The notes under the pieces: generated by a model | What the model was told of the DNA's origin: nothing | The model's input: the letters and a program-made list of their open reading frames with translations, nothing else | Database searches by the model: none | Translations under genes and position numbers: made by a program | Shown: positions 63,799 through 64,000 of the stretch, one piece after another | How the letters are laid out: every line of letters begins with the position of its first letter | How positions within the stretch are numbered: the first letter of the stretch is position 1 | NCBI RefSeq assembly: GCF_015291745.1 | Contig: NZ_CP030059.1 | Coordinates: 6,041,501 to 6,105,500, forward strand | Length of the DNA: 64,000 nt | Source: Bradyrhizobium sp. CCBAU 53351 | Lineage (GTDB): Bacteria > Pseudomonadota > Alphaproteobacteria > Rhizobiales > Xanthobacteraceae | Direction: 5' to 3'

Positions 63799-64000
63799 AT
63801 GCCGCCAATGACTGTCTTGGAAAGGCCAAACTTGGAAACGCCTATCCTCCGGGAGGTCCGGAGCAACCACCGCTCGCCCGCCGGCGTGCACCTGGTCGCG
63901 CGCGACTATCCCAAGGGGATGCGGATCGATCCGCATTTGCACCGCGAGGCCCAGCTGATCTATGCGGCCAAGGGCACCATGCAGGTGACGACGCCCGGGG
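63799..64000 (+). CDS. AraC-type regulator with N-terminal cupin (partial, 3' end cut)
   Basis: The frame runs to the window end, about 67 residues, beginning MPPMTVLERPNLETPILREV. The cupin block DYPKGMRIDPHLHREAQLIYAAKG, then MQVTTPG, matches the N-terminal domain of AraC-family regulators that precede efflux-type MFS genes. ATG 63799 or 63808 starts; the helix-turn-helix domain lies beyond the window. It is divergent from the MFS transporter, a likely target. Confidence 0.7.
   Translation, partial: MPPMTVLERPNLETPILREVRSNHRSPAGVHLVARDYPKGMRIDPHLHREAQLIYAAKGTMQVTTPG

Overview
The window is a G+C-rich chromosomal segment from an alphaproteobacterium, most likely Bradyrhizobium or a close relative in Nitrobacteraceae. 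The evidence is a bacterioferritin/bacterioferritin-associated ferredoxin pair preceded by Irr-box (ICE) palindromes, a full CtrA-type site (TTAA-N7-TTAA), a polyhydroxyalkanoate depolymerase, Omp25/31-like porin-type barrels, and many short palindromic intergenic repeats of the kind that crowd Bradyrhizobium genomes. I found no rRNA, tRNA, CRISPR array, insertion sequence, integrase or phage gene. It reads as ordinary chromosome with a few accessory spots.

Layout. 0-9 kb: RidA, two tandem small secreted paralogues, a J-domain protein, an SDR oxidoreductase, a small Fis-type DNA-binding protein behind a CtrA site, a collagen-like protein, and small enzymes or membrane proteins. 8.2-9.3 kb: the iron-storage pair bfr/bfd. 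9.3-21.9 kb: envelope and housekeeping genes: glycine-zipper paralogues, a lytic transglycosylase with a small coiled-coil partner, EttA, a hydroxyacid dehydrogenase, an L,D-transpeptidase with an 81-bp coding repeat, two rhodanese-family proteins, and a VWA/MoxR pair split by a GlsB-like gene. 21.9-23.55 kb: a gene-poor island of at least five repeat types holding one orphan gene that resembles an immunity protein. 23.5-32.2 kb: metabolic genes (GMC oxidoreductase, SMP-30 lactonase, AraC regulator, enolase-superfamily enzyme, GST, PhaZ). 32.2-35.6 kb: a 1124-residue SAM / class III cyclase / AAA / TPR signalling protein.

36.8-45.3 kb is the clearest functional unit. It is a tightly packed minus-strand operon encoding a peptide-type ABC importer (Tat-exported binding protein, two permeases, one fused double ATPase), with an FAD amine/amino-acid oxidase and a GhrA-like 2-ketoacid reductase in the middle. 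A divergent XRE-cupin regulator faces it across a promoter with a perfect TTGACA -35 box. The unit probably imports and oxidises an amino-acid-like or opine-like compound.

45.4-54.4 kb: a hybrid histidine kinase, an AraC regulator, a cupin, a flavin monooxygenase, an outer-membrane barrel, a 59-residue protein and an SDR-type epimerase. 54.5-64 kb: a polar-amino-acid-type binding protein, an RND efflux adaptor/pump pair, a cation/proton antiporter fused to two universal-stress domains whose stop codon overlaps that of the pump, an MFS transporter, and the start of a divergent AraC-type regulator cut by the window end.
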